DNA from: Panacagrimonas sp965216845
Lineage (GTDB): Bacteria; Pseudomonadota; Gammaproteobacteria; Nevskiales; Nevskiaceae
Assembly (NCBI GenBank): GCA_965216845.1
Contig: OZ244200.1
Coordinates: 1,550,001-1,614,000 of the forward strand
Reading direction: 5' to 3'
Length of the DNA stretch: 64,000 bases
A program made the translations under genes and the position numbers. Each line of letters begins with the position of its first letter. Position 1 is the stretch's first letter. Shown piece after piece: positions 9,073 to 18,076 of this stretch. The notes below the pieces were generated by a model. That model saw only the letters and a list, made by a program, of their open reading frames with translations. It ran no database searches and was not told where the DNA came from.

Positions 9073-10041
9073 CTAATCCTCCACGTCGCCACTGCCGGCG
9101 CGTTTGGACTGGAAGCGCAACAGGCGGCCAAACAGGCGATCCGGGTCCACTTCCAGCGTTTCGAAGGACGAGGCAATGGGCGTGAGCATGTCCACCATGC
9201 CCACACGGGTCAGCTCATAGGCCTCGTGGAAGCGGTTGGCGTCAAAACCCAGCTCCACGGCGTGGTCGCGGGACTTCTTGACGTGGCTGGCCTCATCGTG
9301 GCGGATATGCCGCAACAGCCGGGCAAAACCGGACATGTTGCGCGCCTTGGACGAACCCAGGATCGCGCTGATGGAAATACAGACGCCCGAATCCAGGCCG
9401 GTGATGCGCGCGAAGTGCGTCGCCAGATCGCGGCTGCCCACGCGCATGAACAGGCGCCGTGTGCGGCGGCGGATGGCGCCGACATCTTCCGGCGTCGGGT
9501 AACAGGCCCGTGCCTGATGGATCAGCCAGTTATGGACGCGCTCTTCGGACTCGATTTCGCGCAGCGCGGTCTGTTCATGCGCGGCGCGTTCCGCGTCCAG
9601 CCGGCCGCATTCGTGATGAAAAATATTGATGGCCGATTCTTCGGCGCACACCAGCACTGCCATGATTCTGGCCGCCGCCAGCAGCGAGGCGTCATCGTTG
9701 CCGCTCAGGTGCGCGTCACGGGTGGCTTCAAGGTCGGCGTAATCGGCCATGATGGCGGCCGCGCGCTTGCGTGATTCGGCGTCCCAGGTCAGGGATTGCA
9801 GAATGCTGACCGGCGAGTCGTCCGGCGCGTCGGGTTGCGGGTGGGCAAAGCAGAACGGGGTGATGTCCTGACTTTGTTTCAGCGCGTCCGGCAGGTGATC
9901 GAAGTCCGTGCGTTCGTCCAGATGCTCGGCCTGGATAGCTTCCAATTGTTCGGCAAACGAGGCCTCAAAGTCGTCACTCACGCGCATCCCGCCGCTGGTC
10001 GCCCATGCTTGGATAAAGCGGGCGACCATAGCATGCGTCAT
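9073..10041 (-). CDS. Ferritin-like di-iron carboxylate protein of unknown function
   Basis: 322 residues, mostly helical and soluble. Glu134/135 in AEESAIN, then two ExxH motifs, EERVH (167-170) and DEASH (250-253), fit the metal ligands of a four-helix-bundle di-iron oxidase or oxygenase. I cannot assign it to a named enzyme; AurF-like N-oxygenases, MiaE-like hydroxylases and ferritin-like electron-transfer proteins share this pattern. Its ATG overlaps the stop of the acyltransferase gene upstream (ATGA), so it is the last gene of a waaA-acyltransferase operon and may act on the lipid or cell envelope. Confidence 0.65.
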   Translation of the reverse strand: MTHAMVARFIQAWATSGGMRVSDDFEASFAEQLEAIQAEHLDERTDFDHLPDALKQSQDITPFCFAHPQPDAPDDSPVSILQSLTWDAESRKRAAAIMADYADLEATRDAHLSGNDDASLLAAARIMAVLVCAEESAINIFHHECGRLDAERAAHEQTALREIESEERVHNWLIHQARACYPTPEDVGAIRRRTRRLFMRVGSRDLATHFARITGLDSGVCISISAILGSSKARNMSGFARLLRHIRHDEASHVKKSRDHAVELGFDANRFHEAYELTRVGMVDMLTPIASSFETLEVDPDRLFGRLLRFQSKRAGSGDVED

Positions 10042-10727
10042 CCATCGCCGATACCACAGGCATTGTTCACCATCGCCACCATGCGCATCATCTCGGCTTC
10101 GACGCGTTGGCGGATTTGTTCCATCTGCGCCTCATCGGCGTCGCGCGGCACCCGGATCGGGTCGCTGTAGGCGTAGTGCAAGTCGTTGAACGGCCACGGC
10201 ACGATCATGCGGTCCCAGGAATTGAGAACCTTGCGCCGGCGCGCCTGATAACTCATGGCGATGATGGGCGCGCCGGTCAAGCGCGCGGTGGTGATGACCC
10301 CGGGCTGCACCTTGTAACAGGGGCCGCGCGGGCCATCCGGCGTGATGCCGATGTCATTGCCCTGCTTGGCGACGCGCAGAATCTGGCGCAAGGCGGCGCT
10401 GCCGCCACGGCTGGAAGAGCCACGAATGCATTGCACGCCCAGGTTTTGCATCGCCGCCGCCGCCAGCGACCCGTCTCTGGAGGCGCTGGCCAGCGGGGAA
10501 AAGGACTTGTCGCGACGTCGGTGCGCCAGATAGCCGAATGCGCCCAGGATGTTGCGGTTGTGCCAGGAAACCAGGATGCAGGGCTGGTCGGAGGCGATGT
10601 GTTGCTTGATGGTCGCCAGATTGTGATAGCGCTTGCGGCTGGTGAAGAAGATGAAGCGCATGATCAGCGCCAGCAGAAAGCCGGCGATGCGGGTCTTGAG
10701 CGGAAATGGCTTGCTGCGTTCGGTCAC
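10038..10727 (-). CDS. DUF374 lysophospholipid/lipid A-type acyltransferase
   Basis: 229 residues with an N-terminal membrane anchor (about 12-28). The acyltransferase-like motif VSWHNRNILG and the strand GITPDGPRGPCYKVQPGV are hallmarks of the DUF374 family, related to lysophospholipid acyltransferases. The GTG start overlaps the waaA stop (GTGA), implying coupling with Kdo transferase and a role in lipid A or inner-core biogenesis. The acyl donor and acceptor are unknown. Confidence 0.88.
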   Translation of the reverse strand: MTERSKPFPLKTRIAGFLLALIMRFIFFTSRKRYHNLATIKQHIASDQPCILVSWHNRNILGAFGYLAHRRRDKSFSPLASASRDGSLAAAAMQNLGVQCIRGSSSRGGSAALRQILRVAKQGNDIGITPDGPRGPCYKVQPGVITTARLTGAPIIAMSYQARRRKVLNSWDRMIVPWPFNDLHYAYSDPIRVPRDADEAQMEQIRQRVEAEMMRMVAMVNNACGIGDG

Positions 10728-11989
10728 GGATTGGACGCATTCAACAGATGGAGGGTTCGGGTCAAAGCCCCACGGTTGGCGGCCGCGGCGGTGTCGGCCG
10801 CTTGTGCAAGCTGGGTACGACGCTGCGCATTTTGCAACAAGTCCGCCACCGCAAGTCGCAGCGATGCCCGGTCCTGAATTTCAATGGCGGCGCCGGCTTC
10901 GAGCAGCAGGTCGCGCGCGTGCTGAAAGTTGTGCATGTGTGGGCCGAACAGCACCGGCTTGCCCAGCGCCACCGGTTCCATCACATTGTGTCCGCCCACC
11001 GGCACCAGGCTGCCGCCGACGAAGGCGAGATCGGCGGCGTTCAGATACATCCACATTTCGCCCAGGCTGTCGCCCAGCAACACCTGAAGATCACCGGGCA
11101 GCGCCGCAAGGGTCTGGAGGTGACTGCGCCGCGCTTGCCTCATGCGCGCGTTCTTGAGCAGCCGATCCACCGCATCAAAGCGCTGCGGGTGACGCGGCAC
11201 CAGAATCAACAGCGCATCGGGTGTGGATTGCAGAAGCTGCTGATGAACCGCCAAGGCGGCCTGTTCCTCGCCGTCATGCGTGCTCACCGCCGCCCACACT
11301 GGCCGTGCATCACCGACCGCTTGACGCAGATGCTGTCCGCTCTTGATTTGCTCGGGTGGCGGCGTGATATCGAACTTGAGATTGCCGACGTTTTCGACCC
11401 GCGGCGCACCCAGCCGGCGAAAACGATCCGCGTCCGCCTGGCTTTGCGCCGCCACCAGATCCACATTGCCCAACACGCCGGCGGTAAAGCGGCTCAAGCG
11501 TGAATAGCCGCTAAACGAGCGCGGCGACAGCCGTGCGTTGACAATGCTTAGATGGAGATGCCGATGGCGCAGCGCCGCGAACAGATTGGGCCACAGCTCG
11601 GTTTCCATCACCACCACCTGCGCCGGCCGCACCCGATTCAGAAAGCGCGCCACCGCATCGGGCAGGTCGTATGGCAGATAGCTGTGATGAACGCGCGCGC
11701 CAAAGGCGGCAATGACCCGTTCGCTGCCGGTGGGCGTTCCGGTGGTGAACCAGATGCAGCCATCACCATGGATTTTGAGCAGAGCTTCGACCATGGGCAC
11801 CGCGGTGAGTGTCTCGCCGACGGAAACCGCGTGCACCCACACGGCGATGGGTTGATCGCTGCGACGCACCCATCCGAAGCGCTCCGGCAACCGTTGCCGA
11901 TAGGCCGCGATGGCGCGCGAACGCCACAGCATGCGCGTCAGAATCAGCGGAATCAGCAAGTAGTGCAGCAGGGTGTAAAGCGGTCTCAT
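10724..11989 (-). CDS. waaA: WaaA (KdtA), 3-deoxy-D-manno-octulosonic acid transferase
   Basis: Inner-membrane-associated glycosyltransferase that adds Kdo to lipid IVA. 421 residues when started at MRPLYTLLHYLLIP, matching the family's usual length; the frame runs on upstream but with non-family sequence. N-terminal anchor, then VWVHAVSVGE, WFTTGTPTGSERV, and the C-terminal nucleotide-sugar part with GGSLVPVGGHNVMEP. First gene of a leftward three-gene operon, divergent from the LpxL-type acyltransferase at 12086. Confidence 0.95.
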   Translation of the reverse strand: MRPLYTLLHYLLIPLILTRMLWRSRAIAAYRQRLPERFGWVRRSDQPIAVWVHAVSVGETLTAVPMVEALLKIHGDGCIWFTTGTPTGSERVIAAFGARVHHSYLPYDLPDAVARFLNRVRPAQVVVMETELWPNLFAALRHRHLHLSIVNARLSPRSFSGYSRLSRFTAGVLGNVDLVAAQSQADADRFRRLGAPRVENVGNLKFDITPPPEQIKSGQHLRQAVGDARPVWAAVSTHDGEEQAALAVHQQLLQSTPDALLILVPRHPQRFDAVDRLLKNARMRQARRSHLQTLAALPGDLQVLLGDSLGEMWMYLNAADLAFVGGSLVPVGGHNVMEPVALGKPVLFGPHMHNFQHARDLLLEAGAAIEIQDRASLRLAVADLLQNAQRRTQLAQAADTAAAANRGALTRTLHLLNASNP

Positions 11990-12085
11990 GCGCGTGCGTT
12001 GACAGCCGGTGAGGCGGACGTTGATGCTTCGGGAGCGCGCAAATTGTGGCGCGCCCGGGGGCAAAACGCGCAAACTCGCGCCGCA

Positions 12086-13039
12086 ATGAACCATCCACAA
12101 GCCCCTCCGACGAGCGCTGAGACCGCGCGCTTGCCGTTTCGCTGGTCCTTTCTCGGCCCCCGTTACTGGCTGAGCTGGATCATGCTTGCGCTACTCAGGT
12201 TGTTGATTTTACTGCCAATATCCTGGCAACTGTGGTTCGGGCGCCGGCTTGGATACGTGGCCGGACAGGTCGCCCGTGGCCGCCGTCGGGTGGTGCGCAT
12301 CAATCTGCAGATGTGTTTCCCGGAACATTCCCAGGCCGAGCGCGAGCGGCTGGTCAATGCGCATTTCGAAGCCATCGGCGCAGGATTATTTGAGACGCTG
12401 CTGGCCTGGTTTGCCTCCGACCAACGGCTCCTGTCCCGGTTTGAGGTTGAAGGGCTGGAGCATTTGCAGGCGGCGCAGGACAGCGGCCAGGGCTTTCTGT
12501 TGCTCACTGGGCACTTCACCACGCTGGAGATCGGCGCGCGCATTCTTTGCGCACAGGTGCGCATGCCCTTCCACGCCATGTATCGGCCTTACAACAACGC
12601 CTTGTTCAACTATTTCATGCACCACTGGCGTGAACGGCAATCACGCTTGCCGCCGCTTCCACGCGGCGACCTGCGTCGCTCGGTGCGCGCGCTGCGCCAA
12701 GGTCGGGCGATCTGGTACGCCCCGGATCAGACCCTGGATCGGCGTCTGTCGACCTTCGTGCCGTTTTTCGGGGTCCAGACCATGACTCTGACCGCCACCG
12801 CGCGCTTGGCGCGCATGGGGCGCGCGCGCGTGTTGCCATTTTTTACCGAGCGAACCGAACGCGGCTGGCGGTTGCGGTTTTACCCGATGATGGAAAATTT
12901 CCCCGGCGAGGATGAGGCGCAGGACGCCGAGCGCGTCAATCAGGTGCTGGAAAGCGGAATTCGGCAGGCCTTACCAGACTATTTCTGGATTCACCGCAGG
13001 TTCAAACGGCGCCCTGAAGGTGAGTCAGCGGTCTACTGA
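12086..13039 (+). CDS. lpxL: LpxL/HtrB-family lipid A acyltransferase
   Basis: 317-residue inner membrane late acyltransferase adding a secondary acyl chain to Kdo2-lipid IVA. One N-terminal transmembrane helix (about 25-45), then the catalytic HX4E motif in LLTGHFTTLEIGAR and the YAPDQTLD motif. Start at 12086 (MNHPQAPP) was chosen because upstream in-frame sequence overlaps the divergent waaA. Whether it is LpxL, LpxM or LpxP-type specificity cannot be told. Confidence 0.9.
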   Translation: MNHPQAPPTSAETARLPFRWSFLGPRYWLSWIMLALLRLLILLPISWQLWFGRRLGYVAGQVARGRRRVVRINLQMCFPEHSQAERERLVNAHFEAIGAGLFETLLAWFASDQRLLSRFEVEGLEHLQAAQDSGQGFLLLTGHFTTLEIGARILCAQVRMPFHAMYRPYNNALFNYFMHHWRERQSRLPPLPRGDLRRSVRALRQGRAIWYAPDQTLDRRLSTFVPFFGVQTMTLTATARLARMGRARVLPFFTERTERGWRLRFYPMMENFPGEDEAQDAERVNQVLESGIRQALPDYFWIHRRFKRRPEGESAVY

Positions 13040-13100
13040 GGGATTCCCGGTGCTGCTAAACTCGCCGCCCCTGGCGTTTCCTACTTTTTGAGGTTTTTGC

Positions 13101-14126
13101 GTGAATCGAACCGTTTTTTCTGGCGCGGCGGCGGCTTTGTTGTGGGTGATGGCGCAATCGGCGGTGGCCGCATCGGCCGCCAGTCAGGCGCAGAAGCTGA
13201 TCAACGGTGGTCAGCTGGATGCCGCTTTGGCGGTATTGGACAAGCAATTGGCGAGCGCGCCGCAGGATGCGGAGTCGCGTTTTCTGCGCGGCCTGGTGCT
13301 GGCGCGGCTGGATCGCAACGAGCAGGCCATCAAGACCTTTGCCGATATCACACGCGATTTTCCGCAATTGCCGGAGCCCTACAACAACCTGGCGGTGATC
13401 TACGCCAAGCAGGGCGAATACGAAAAAGCGCGTGACGCACTGGAAGCGGCTTTGGCGACGCATCCCAGCTATGCCACCGCCCATGAGAACCTGGGCGACA
13501 TCTACTCCGCCCTGGCGGGCGCCGCCTATAACCGTGCGCTGTCGCTGGATCAGAGCAATCAGGCGGTTCGCAACAAGATGGCGCTGATCAATCAGCTGAA
13601 CCGGACGCAGCAATCGCCGGTCCAGGTGGCCAGCGCGCCGCCGACGCCTGCCCCGACTCAGCCGGCGCCTGCGGCAGACGTCACGCCCACCCCCGAGCCC
13701 GTTGCCGCGCCCCAACCGGCGCCGCCGCCGGTGATTGCGGCGGCACCGCCAGCGTCCGAAGAACCCGCGCCGCCGCCGGAGGCCAAACAAGTCGAGCCGG
13801 ACATCAACAACGCGGTTCAGGCCTGGGCCAAGGCCTGGTCAGCACAGGATGTGGATGCCTATCTGGCCAGTTACGCGCCAGCATTTCAGCCCGAAGGCGG
13901 CGTCTCGCGCGGCGCCTGGGAAGCACAGCGTCGTGAGCGCCTGAAACGGCCATCCTTCATTCGAGTGAGCGTTGGTCGCGCCGAAGTGAGCATCGCCGAT
14001 GACGGCACCGCCAGCGCCCGTTTCCTCCAGGGCTATGAGTCAGACAGCTACGCGGACGAGGTGACCAAGATTCTGGAAATGCGCAACGTCGACGGCTGGA
14101 AGATCACGCGGGAATATTCGCGCTGA
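13101..14126 (+). CDS. Exported TPR protein with Pro/Ala linker and NTF2-like (Csd6-type) C-terminal domain
   Basis: 341 residues. Signal peptide (to about residue 24), about three TPR repeats (30-160, e.g. PEPYNNLAVIYAKQGEYEKA), a Pro/Ala-rich linker (about 170-235), and a C-terminal SnoaL/NTF2-like domain starting at VQAWAKAWSAQDVDAYLASY and ending GWKITREYSR. The same domain ends the next gene (GDWKIIREEDR), so the two probably act on the same envelope target, presumably peptidoglycan. Twelve bases separate them. Not a named protein. Confidence 0.82.
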   Translation: MNRTVFSGAAAALLWVMAQSAVAASAASQAQKLINGGQLDAALAVLDKQLASAPQDAESRFLRGLVLARLDRNEQAIKTFADITRDFPQLPEPYNNLAVIYAKQGEYEKARDALEAALATHPSYATAHENLGDIYSALAGAAYNRALSLDQSNQAVRNKMALINQLNRTQQSPVQVASAPPTPAPTQPAPAADVTPTPEPVAAPQPAPPPVIAAAPPASEEPAPPPEAKQVEPDINNAVQAWAKAWSAQDVDAYLASYAPAFQPEGGVSRGAWEAQRRERLKRPSFIRVSVGRAEVSIADDGTASARFLQGYESDSYADEVTKILEMRNVDGWKITREYSR

Positions 14127-14138
14127 TTTTGCCCGGCA

Positions 14139-15329
14139 ATGCTGCTCAGTTTCAGGCGCCTGGCAACGGTTTTATCGCTTGCCATCAGCGCCAGCGTCCA
14201 GGCGGGGCCGATCGCACCGCTGAAGTATCCCGAGCCGGAAGTGCTGCCCGAGCGGAGCCTGCTGTCGGCCATGGATCGCATCCGCGATGGCGAGTTGCGT
14301 GGCGCGATCACGGATCTGGAAGACCTGCTGCGCGAGAAGCCGAACTTTCGCGCCGCGCAGCTGATTTACGCCGACCTGCTGGCGGCACGGTCTGGCCATG
14401 GCCTGGGGCTGTTTGATCGGCGGCACCCCGAAGTCGAGGCGCTGCTGGAGGAAACACGCAGCCGTCTGAACGCTGAGCAATTCGCGCCCAAACCGGGCAC
14501 GGTTCCGTCGGCGGTACTGGAGCTGGCGTCGGAATATCCCTATCTGGTGTTGGTTGATCTGTCTGGAAACCGGCTGCACCTGATGCGCAATGTCGACGGC
14601 CAGTTGCGACATATCGGCAGCCGCTACGCGGGCATCGGTCGGGCCGGGTTCGGCAAGCAAATCGAAGGTGATTTGCGAACCCCGGTCGGCGTGTATCACA
14701 TCACCGGCTGGAAGGCGGATGAAAGCCTGCCGGAGCTGTACGGTGCCGGCGCCTTGCCATTGGATTATCCCAATCTGTGGGACCGGCATTTGCAGAAAAC
14801 CGGATACGGCATCTGGGTGCACGGCGTGCCGCGCGATACCTTCGCCCGTCCGCCGCGTTCCAGCGAAGGCTGCGTGACTTTGGCCAATGACGATCTGCTA
14901 TGGCTGCGGCCGTTCGTTTATCGCAGTCAGACGCCGGTGGTGTTGTCGGCCGATCTGGAGTGGATTCCGCGGCAGACCGCCAGGCAACGGCGCGACCAGT
15001 TCTTGCAGCGCTTTGACGCCTGGCGGCAGCACTGGATCGACCTGGATACCGAGGGTTATCTGCGAATCTACGCCGATGAGTTTCAAATTCCAGGCATGGA
15101 TCGGCAGGCCTTTGCCGAGTATCGGCGCGAAGTGGATCGCGGCAAGACCTTTGTGGAGATGAAGGTGCGCGACCTGAGCTTGTTCAATTACCCCGGTGAG
15201 GACATGCTGGTGGCCAAGTTCACGCTCGATTACCGGACGGACCATTACCAAACCAGCAGCCGGCGTGAACAATACTGGCGCCGTGATGCCCAAGGCGACT
15301 GGAAAATCATCCGCGAGGAAGACCGATGA
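14139..15329 (+). CDS. L,D-transpeptidase (YkuD) with Csd6-like C-terminal domain
   Basis: 396 residues: signal peptide (1-22), an N-terminal helical region, the YkuD catalytic domain (about 130-265) with His228 in WVHGVPRD and Cys245 in RSSEGCVTLAN, and a C-terminal NTF2-like domain (about 285-396). Known: this architecture is that of the L,D-transpeptidase/Csd6 group; Helicobacter Csd6 works as a D,L-carboxypeptidase trimming peptidoglycan peptides. The active site reads SEGC rather than the commoner SHGC. Activity could be cross-linking or trimming. Confidence 0.88.
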   Translation: MLLSFRRLATVLSLAISASVQAGPIAPLKYPEPEVLPERSLLSAMDRIRDGELRGAITDLEDLLREKPNFRAAQLIYADLLAARSGHGLGLFDRRHPEVEALLEETRSRLNAEQFAPKPGTVPSAVLELASEYPYLVLVDLSGNRLHLMRNVDGQLRHIGSRYAGIGRAGFGKQIEGDLRTPVGVYHITGWKADESLPELYGAGALPLDYPNLWDRHLQKTGYGIWVHGVPRDTFARPPRSSEGCVTLANDDLLWLRPFVYRSQTPVVLSADLEWIPRQTARQRRDQFLQRFDAWRQHWIDLDTEGYLRIYADEFQIPGMDRQAFAEYRREVDRGKTFVEMKVRDLSLFNYPGEDMLVAKFTLDYRTDHYQTSSRREQYWRRDAQGDWKIIREEDR

Positions 15330-16513
15330 ATTCATTCCGACGCTTTCTGAACTTGAGCTGGCTCTGCCTCGCGCTGGTGGCTTGTGGCGGCGGCGGTGGC
15401 CCGGTGCGGGAACATTCGTCGTCTGACCACCCGCATTCGGGCGATGGCCGCGCTGACAGCGGGGCGATTGGTCTTGATGTGGATGAGCGCATCGCGCGCA
15501 CGCGAAGCCAATGCATCGCGCTGGGCAACGAACCGCGCCCGGTGAATTTCACCAATGACATCTATCAGCCCGCCTGCCTGTTCGGGGAGCGGCTGCCGGA
15601 CTGGGAAGACAGCAATGGCACCAGCCGCGAGGCCTGCCTGTTCGAACCGCCGAGCGATACGCACCCTGGCAAGTTGCCGCTGGTGATCTGGTTGCATCCC
15701 AGCCTGGCGGGGCCTGACCTGAGTCTGGCCGCAACCAATGTTCGTTCCCAGATCGGGACGGCTAACTTGAGTGGTGATCCGCAAAAGCCCGGCTTTCTAC
15801 TACTGGCGCCGCTGGGGCGGGTGATCGAAAAGTTTTATTCCTTCCCGGAAGATGCCTTTGCCGTCGGCTGGGACAACTGGTATCGGCAACTGTTGCCGGA
15901 CGGCGGTAGCCGCCAGCTCAACGGGCGCAGCTTTGCGCAGAACGTGGATGCGGCGGCCATCGATCATTATCTGGATGAAGTGATCTCGCGTGGCCGGGTG
16001 GACGAGCGGCGCATCTATGTCATGGGCTGGTCCAACGGCGGCGCCATGGGAATTCTGTATGCGCTGAACCGGCGCAACATCGCGGCGGCGGCGGTGTACT
16101 CGGCGCCAAACCCCTTCAACGCTTTCAATGATCCCTGTGCTCAGGCGCCGGTGATCGGATCACCCGCCAACGATACGGAACTGGAGGTGTTCAACGCCGG
16201 CGTGCCGATCTTCCATGTTCAAAATGCCTGCGACTACGCCGGTATTTGTCCCAACGGCGTGTTCTTGCAGCAAACGCTGGCGCAGAACGGCGTTACCCAG
16301 CTTCAGAATCAGATTCTCAACACTTTGCTGGGGCCGGCCGAGGAATGCCGCGCACTGTGCGGAACCGATCCGCGCGCCGACTACGCGGGCCTGGATGATC
16401 CGCTGGGTTATCTGAACCTTGGCGGCTACAGTCTGGGTGTTGCCAATCACAACACCTGGCCGTTGAGATGGACCGACGAAATGTTCGCCTTTTTGCGTGA
16501 ACAGTCGCACTGA
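15326..16513 (+). CDS. Lipoprotein with alpha/beta-hydrolase (PHB-depolymerase-like) fold
   Basis: 395 residues. The N-terminus is a lipoprotein signal with lipobox LALVAC followed by a glycine run. KLPLVIWLHPSL is the oxyanion strand, YVMGWSNGGAMGILYALN is the GxSxG nucleophile elbow, and VANHNTWPL gives the catalytic His. The layout resembles the LpqC/PHB-depolymerase group of secreted esterases. Start overlaps the L,D-transpeptidase stop by four bases. Substrate unknown; polyester or aryl-ester hydrolysis is plausible. Confidence 0.78.
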   Translation: MNSFRRFLNLSWLCLALVACGGGGGPVREHSSSDHPHSGDGRADSGAIGLDVDERIARTRSQCIALGNEPRPVNFTNDIYQPACLFGERLPDWEDSNGTSREACLFEPPSDTHPGKLPLVIWLHPSLAGPDLSLAATNVRSQIGTANLSGDPQKPGFLLLAPLGRVIEKFYSFPEDAFAVGWDNWYRQLLPDGGSRQLNGRSFAQNVDAAAIDHYLDEVISRGRVDERRIYVMGWSNGGAMGILYALNRRNIAAAAVYSAPNPFNAFNDPCAQAPVIGSPANDTELEVFNAGVPIFHVQNACDYAGICPNGVFLQQTLAQNGVTQLQNQILNTLLGPAEECRALCGTDPRADYAGLDDPLGYLNLGGYSLGVANHNTWPLRWTDEMFAFLREQSH

Positions 16514-17186
16514 GCACGGGTCGACGAATTCGCGGCAGCAGACGCTCGGCGACGGCCTGCTGGCGCTGGGAGAGGATCCGCGCCGCGCATCGGACCTGTT
16601 GTGCTATCTGCGCGAGCTGCAGCGCTGGAATCGAAGCTACAACCTCACCGCCATCCGTGATCCGCGGCAAATGGTGACGCGGCATTTGCTGGATTCGGTT
16701 GCGGTACTGCCGGCGATGGCGAAGTGGACGCTCGATCCAGCGCAAGCCTTGCGGGTGATTGATGTGGGTTCGGGGGCTGGCCTGCCCGGCGTGCCCCTGG
16801 CGCTGCTGCGCCCCAACTGGCGAATTTGCGTGTTGGACAGCAACGGCAAGAAGGCGCGATTTCTGCGCCATGTGCAGCGCGTGCTGGCCCTGGAGAATCT
16901 GGATGTGGTGCATCAGCGGGTGGAACAATACACCTCGTCGGCGCGCTTTGATCTGATCATCAGCCGCGCGTTTTCGGCGCTGGATGCGTTTGTTTCCAGC
17001 ACCCAACATTTGCGTGCGCCGGCCGGCCGATGGTTGGCAATGAAGGGGCGCGTGGATCAAAATGAGCTGGACAAACTTCCACTTGGGACGCGAATCAGCG
17101 ATATTGCCGCGCTTGACGTCCCCGGGCTGGCCGAATCGCGACATCTGATCGCCATCCGCGCAGCTGCCGCCGATTCCGATTCCTGA
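16497..17186 (+). CDS. rsmG: RsmG (GidB), 16S rRNA m7G527 methyltransferase
   Basis: 229 residues, SAM-dependent methyltransferase that modifies G527 of 16S rRNA. The SAM motif VIDVGSGAGLPGVPLALL and the N-terminal RWNRSYNLTAIRDP are diagnostic. The GTG start at 16497 lies 17 bases inside the preceding lipoprotein gene. The usual upstream partner mnmG is absent, but parA-parB follow as expected near a replication origin. Confidence 0.95.
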   Translation: MNSRTEHGSTNSRQQTLGDGLLALGEDPRRASDLLCYLRELQRWNRSYNLTAIRDPRQMVTRHLLDSVAVLPAMAKWTLDPAQALRVIDVGSGAGLPGVPLALLRPNWRICVLDSNGKKARFLRHVQRVLALENLDVVHQRVEQYTSSARFDLIISRAFSALDAFVSSTQHLRAPAGRWLAMKGRVDQNELDKLPLGTRISDIAALDVPGLAESRHLIAIRAAAADSDS

Positions 17187-17192
17187 GCTTTC

Positions 17193-17981
17193 ATGAGCCA
17201 CATCATCGCCGTTGCCAACCAGAAAGGCGGGGTGGGTAAGACCACCACCGCGGTCAATCTGGCTGCCTCGCTCGGCGCCATGCAGCGTCGCGTGCTGCTG
17301 GTGGATCTGGACGCCCAGGGCAACGCCACCATGGGTCTGGGCGTGGACAAGGATGCGCTCACCATCAGCGTGCGCGATGTTCTGCTGGAACACGCTCCGC
17401 CGGTGGACGCGGTGGTGAAGCTGGCGGTCGATGGTGTGAGCCTGCTGCCGGCCAACAGCGACATGACCGAGGCGGAAATTCGTCTGCGCGACATGGCCGC
17501 CGGTGATTTTGCCCTGCGTTCGGCGCTCGGCAGTCTGGGCGATGCGTTCGACGTCGTGTTGCTGGATTGTCCGCCGGCGCTGTCCAAGCTCACCGTCAAC
17601 GCGCTGGTGGCCGCCCACGGCGTGCTGATCCCCATGCAGTGCGAGTATTACGCCCTGGAAGGCCTGAGCGCCTTGCTGGATACGGTGGACAAGATCAAAC
17701 GGGTGGTGAATCCGGAGCTGGAGATCGAGGGTTTGCTGCGCACCATGTTCGATCCGCGCAACAACCTGGCCAACGATGTGTCGGCTCAGTTGTCGCAACA
17801 TTTCCCGGACAAGCTGTATCGGACCATCATTCCGCGCAATGTGCGTCTGGCCGAAGCGCCCAGTCATGGCACGCCGGTGATGCTTTACGACCGTCAATCC
17901 ACCGGCGCCAAAGCCTATCTGGCGCTGGCCGGCGAATTCTTGCGCCGTCGCGACGGCGGCCAGATGCGCCTGCAGGCATGA
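17193..17981 (+). CDS. parA: ParA (Soj), chromosome-partitioning ATPase
   Basis: 262-residue Walker-type ATPase. The deviant Walker A NQKGGVGKTTTAVNLAA sits at residues 9-25, and DVVLLDCPPALS is the Walker B region. It drives ParB-parS segregation. Six bases after rsmG. Separated from parB by an inverted repeat at 17987-18069. Confidence 0.97.
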   Translation: MSHIIAVANQKGGVGKTTTAVNLAASLGAMQRRVLLVDLDAQGNATMGLGVDKDALTISVRDVLLEHAPPVDAVVKLAVDGVSLLPANSDMTEAEIRLRDMAAGDFALRSALGSLGDAFDVVLLDCPPALSKLTVNALVAAHGVLIPMQCEYYALEGLSALLDTVDKIKRVVNPELEIEGLLRTMFDPRNNLANDVSAQLSQHFPDKLYRTIIPRNVRLAEAPSHGTPVMLYDRQSTGAKAYLALAGEFLRRRDGGQMRLQA

Positions 17982-17986
17982 AGAAT

Positions 17987-18069
17987 CAGTTTCCGGTTTC
18001 CAGTTGCCAGTTGCCAGAGATGGGTCGTGCAGCGGTTTCTGGAAGCCGGGAACTGGAAACTGGAAACTG
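17987..18069. repeat. Imperfect inverted repeat of a GGAAACT-unit element between parA and parB
   Basis: Left arm 17987-18017 and right arm 18039-18069 are about 31 bases each and largely complementary, with a 21-base loop. Each arm is built from near-tandem CTGGAAA/CTGGCAA heptamers. The right arm ends 7 bases before the parB ATG, so it occupies the ribosome-binding region. A third copy lies before atpG at 23412-23441. Short interspersed repeat of the REP/palindromic kind; no coding capacity. Confidence 0.8.
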
Positions 18070-18076
18070 CTTCTGA

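Noticed and set aside
11552..12085. Apparent N-terminal extension of the LpxL-type acyltransferase
   Set aside because: Antisense to waaA; acyltransferases of this family start as at 12086.
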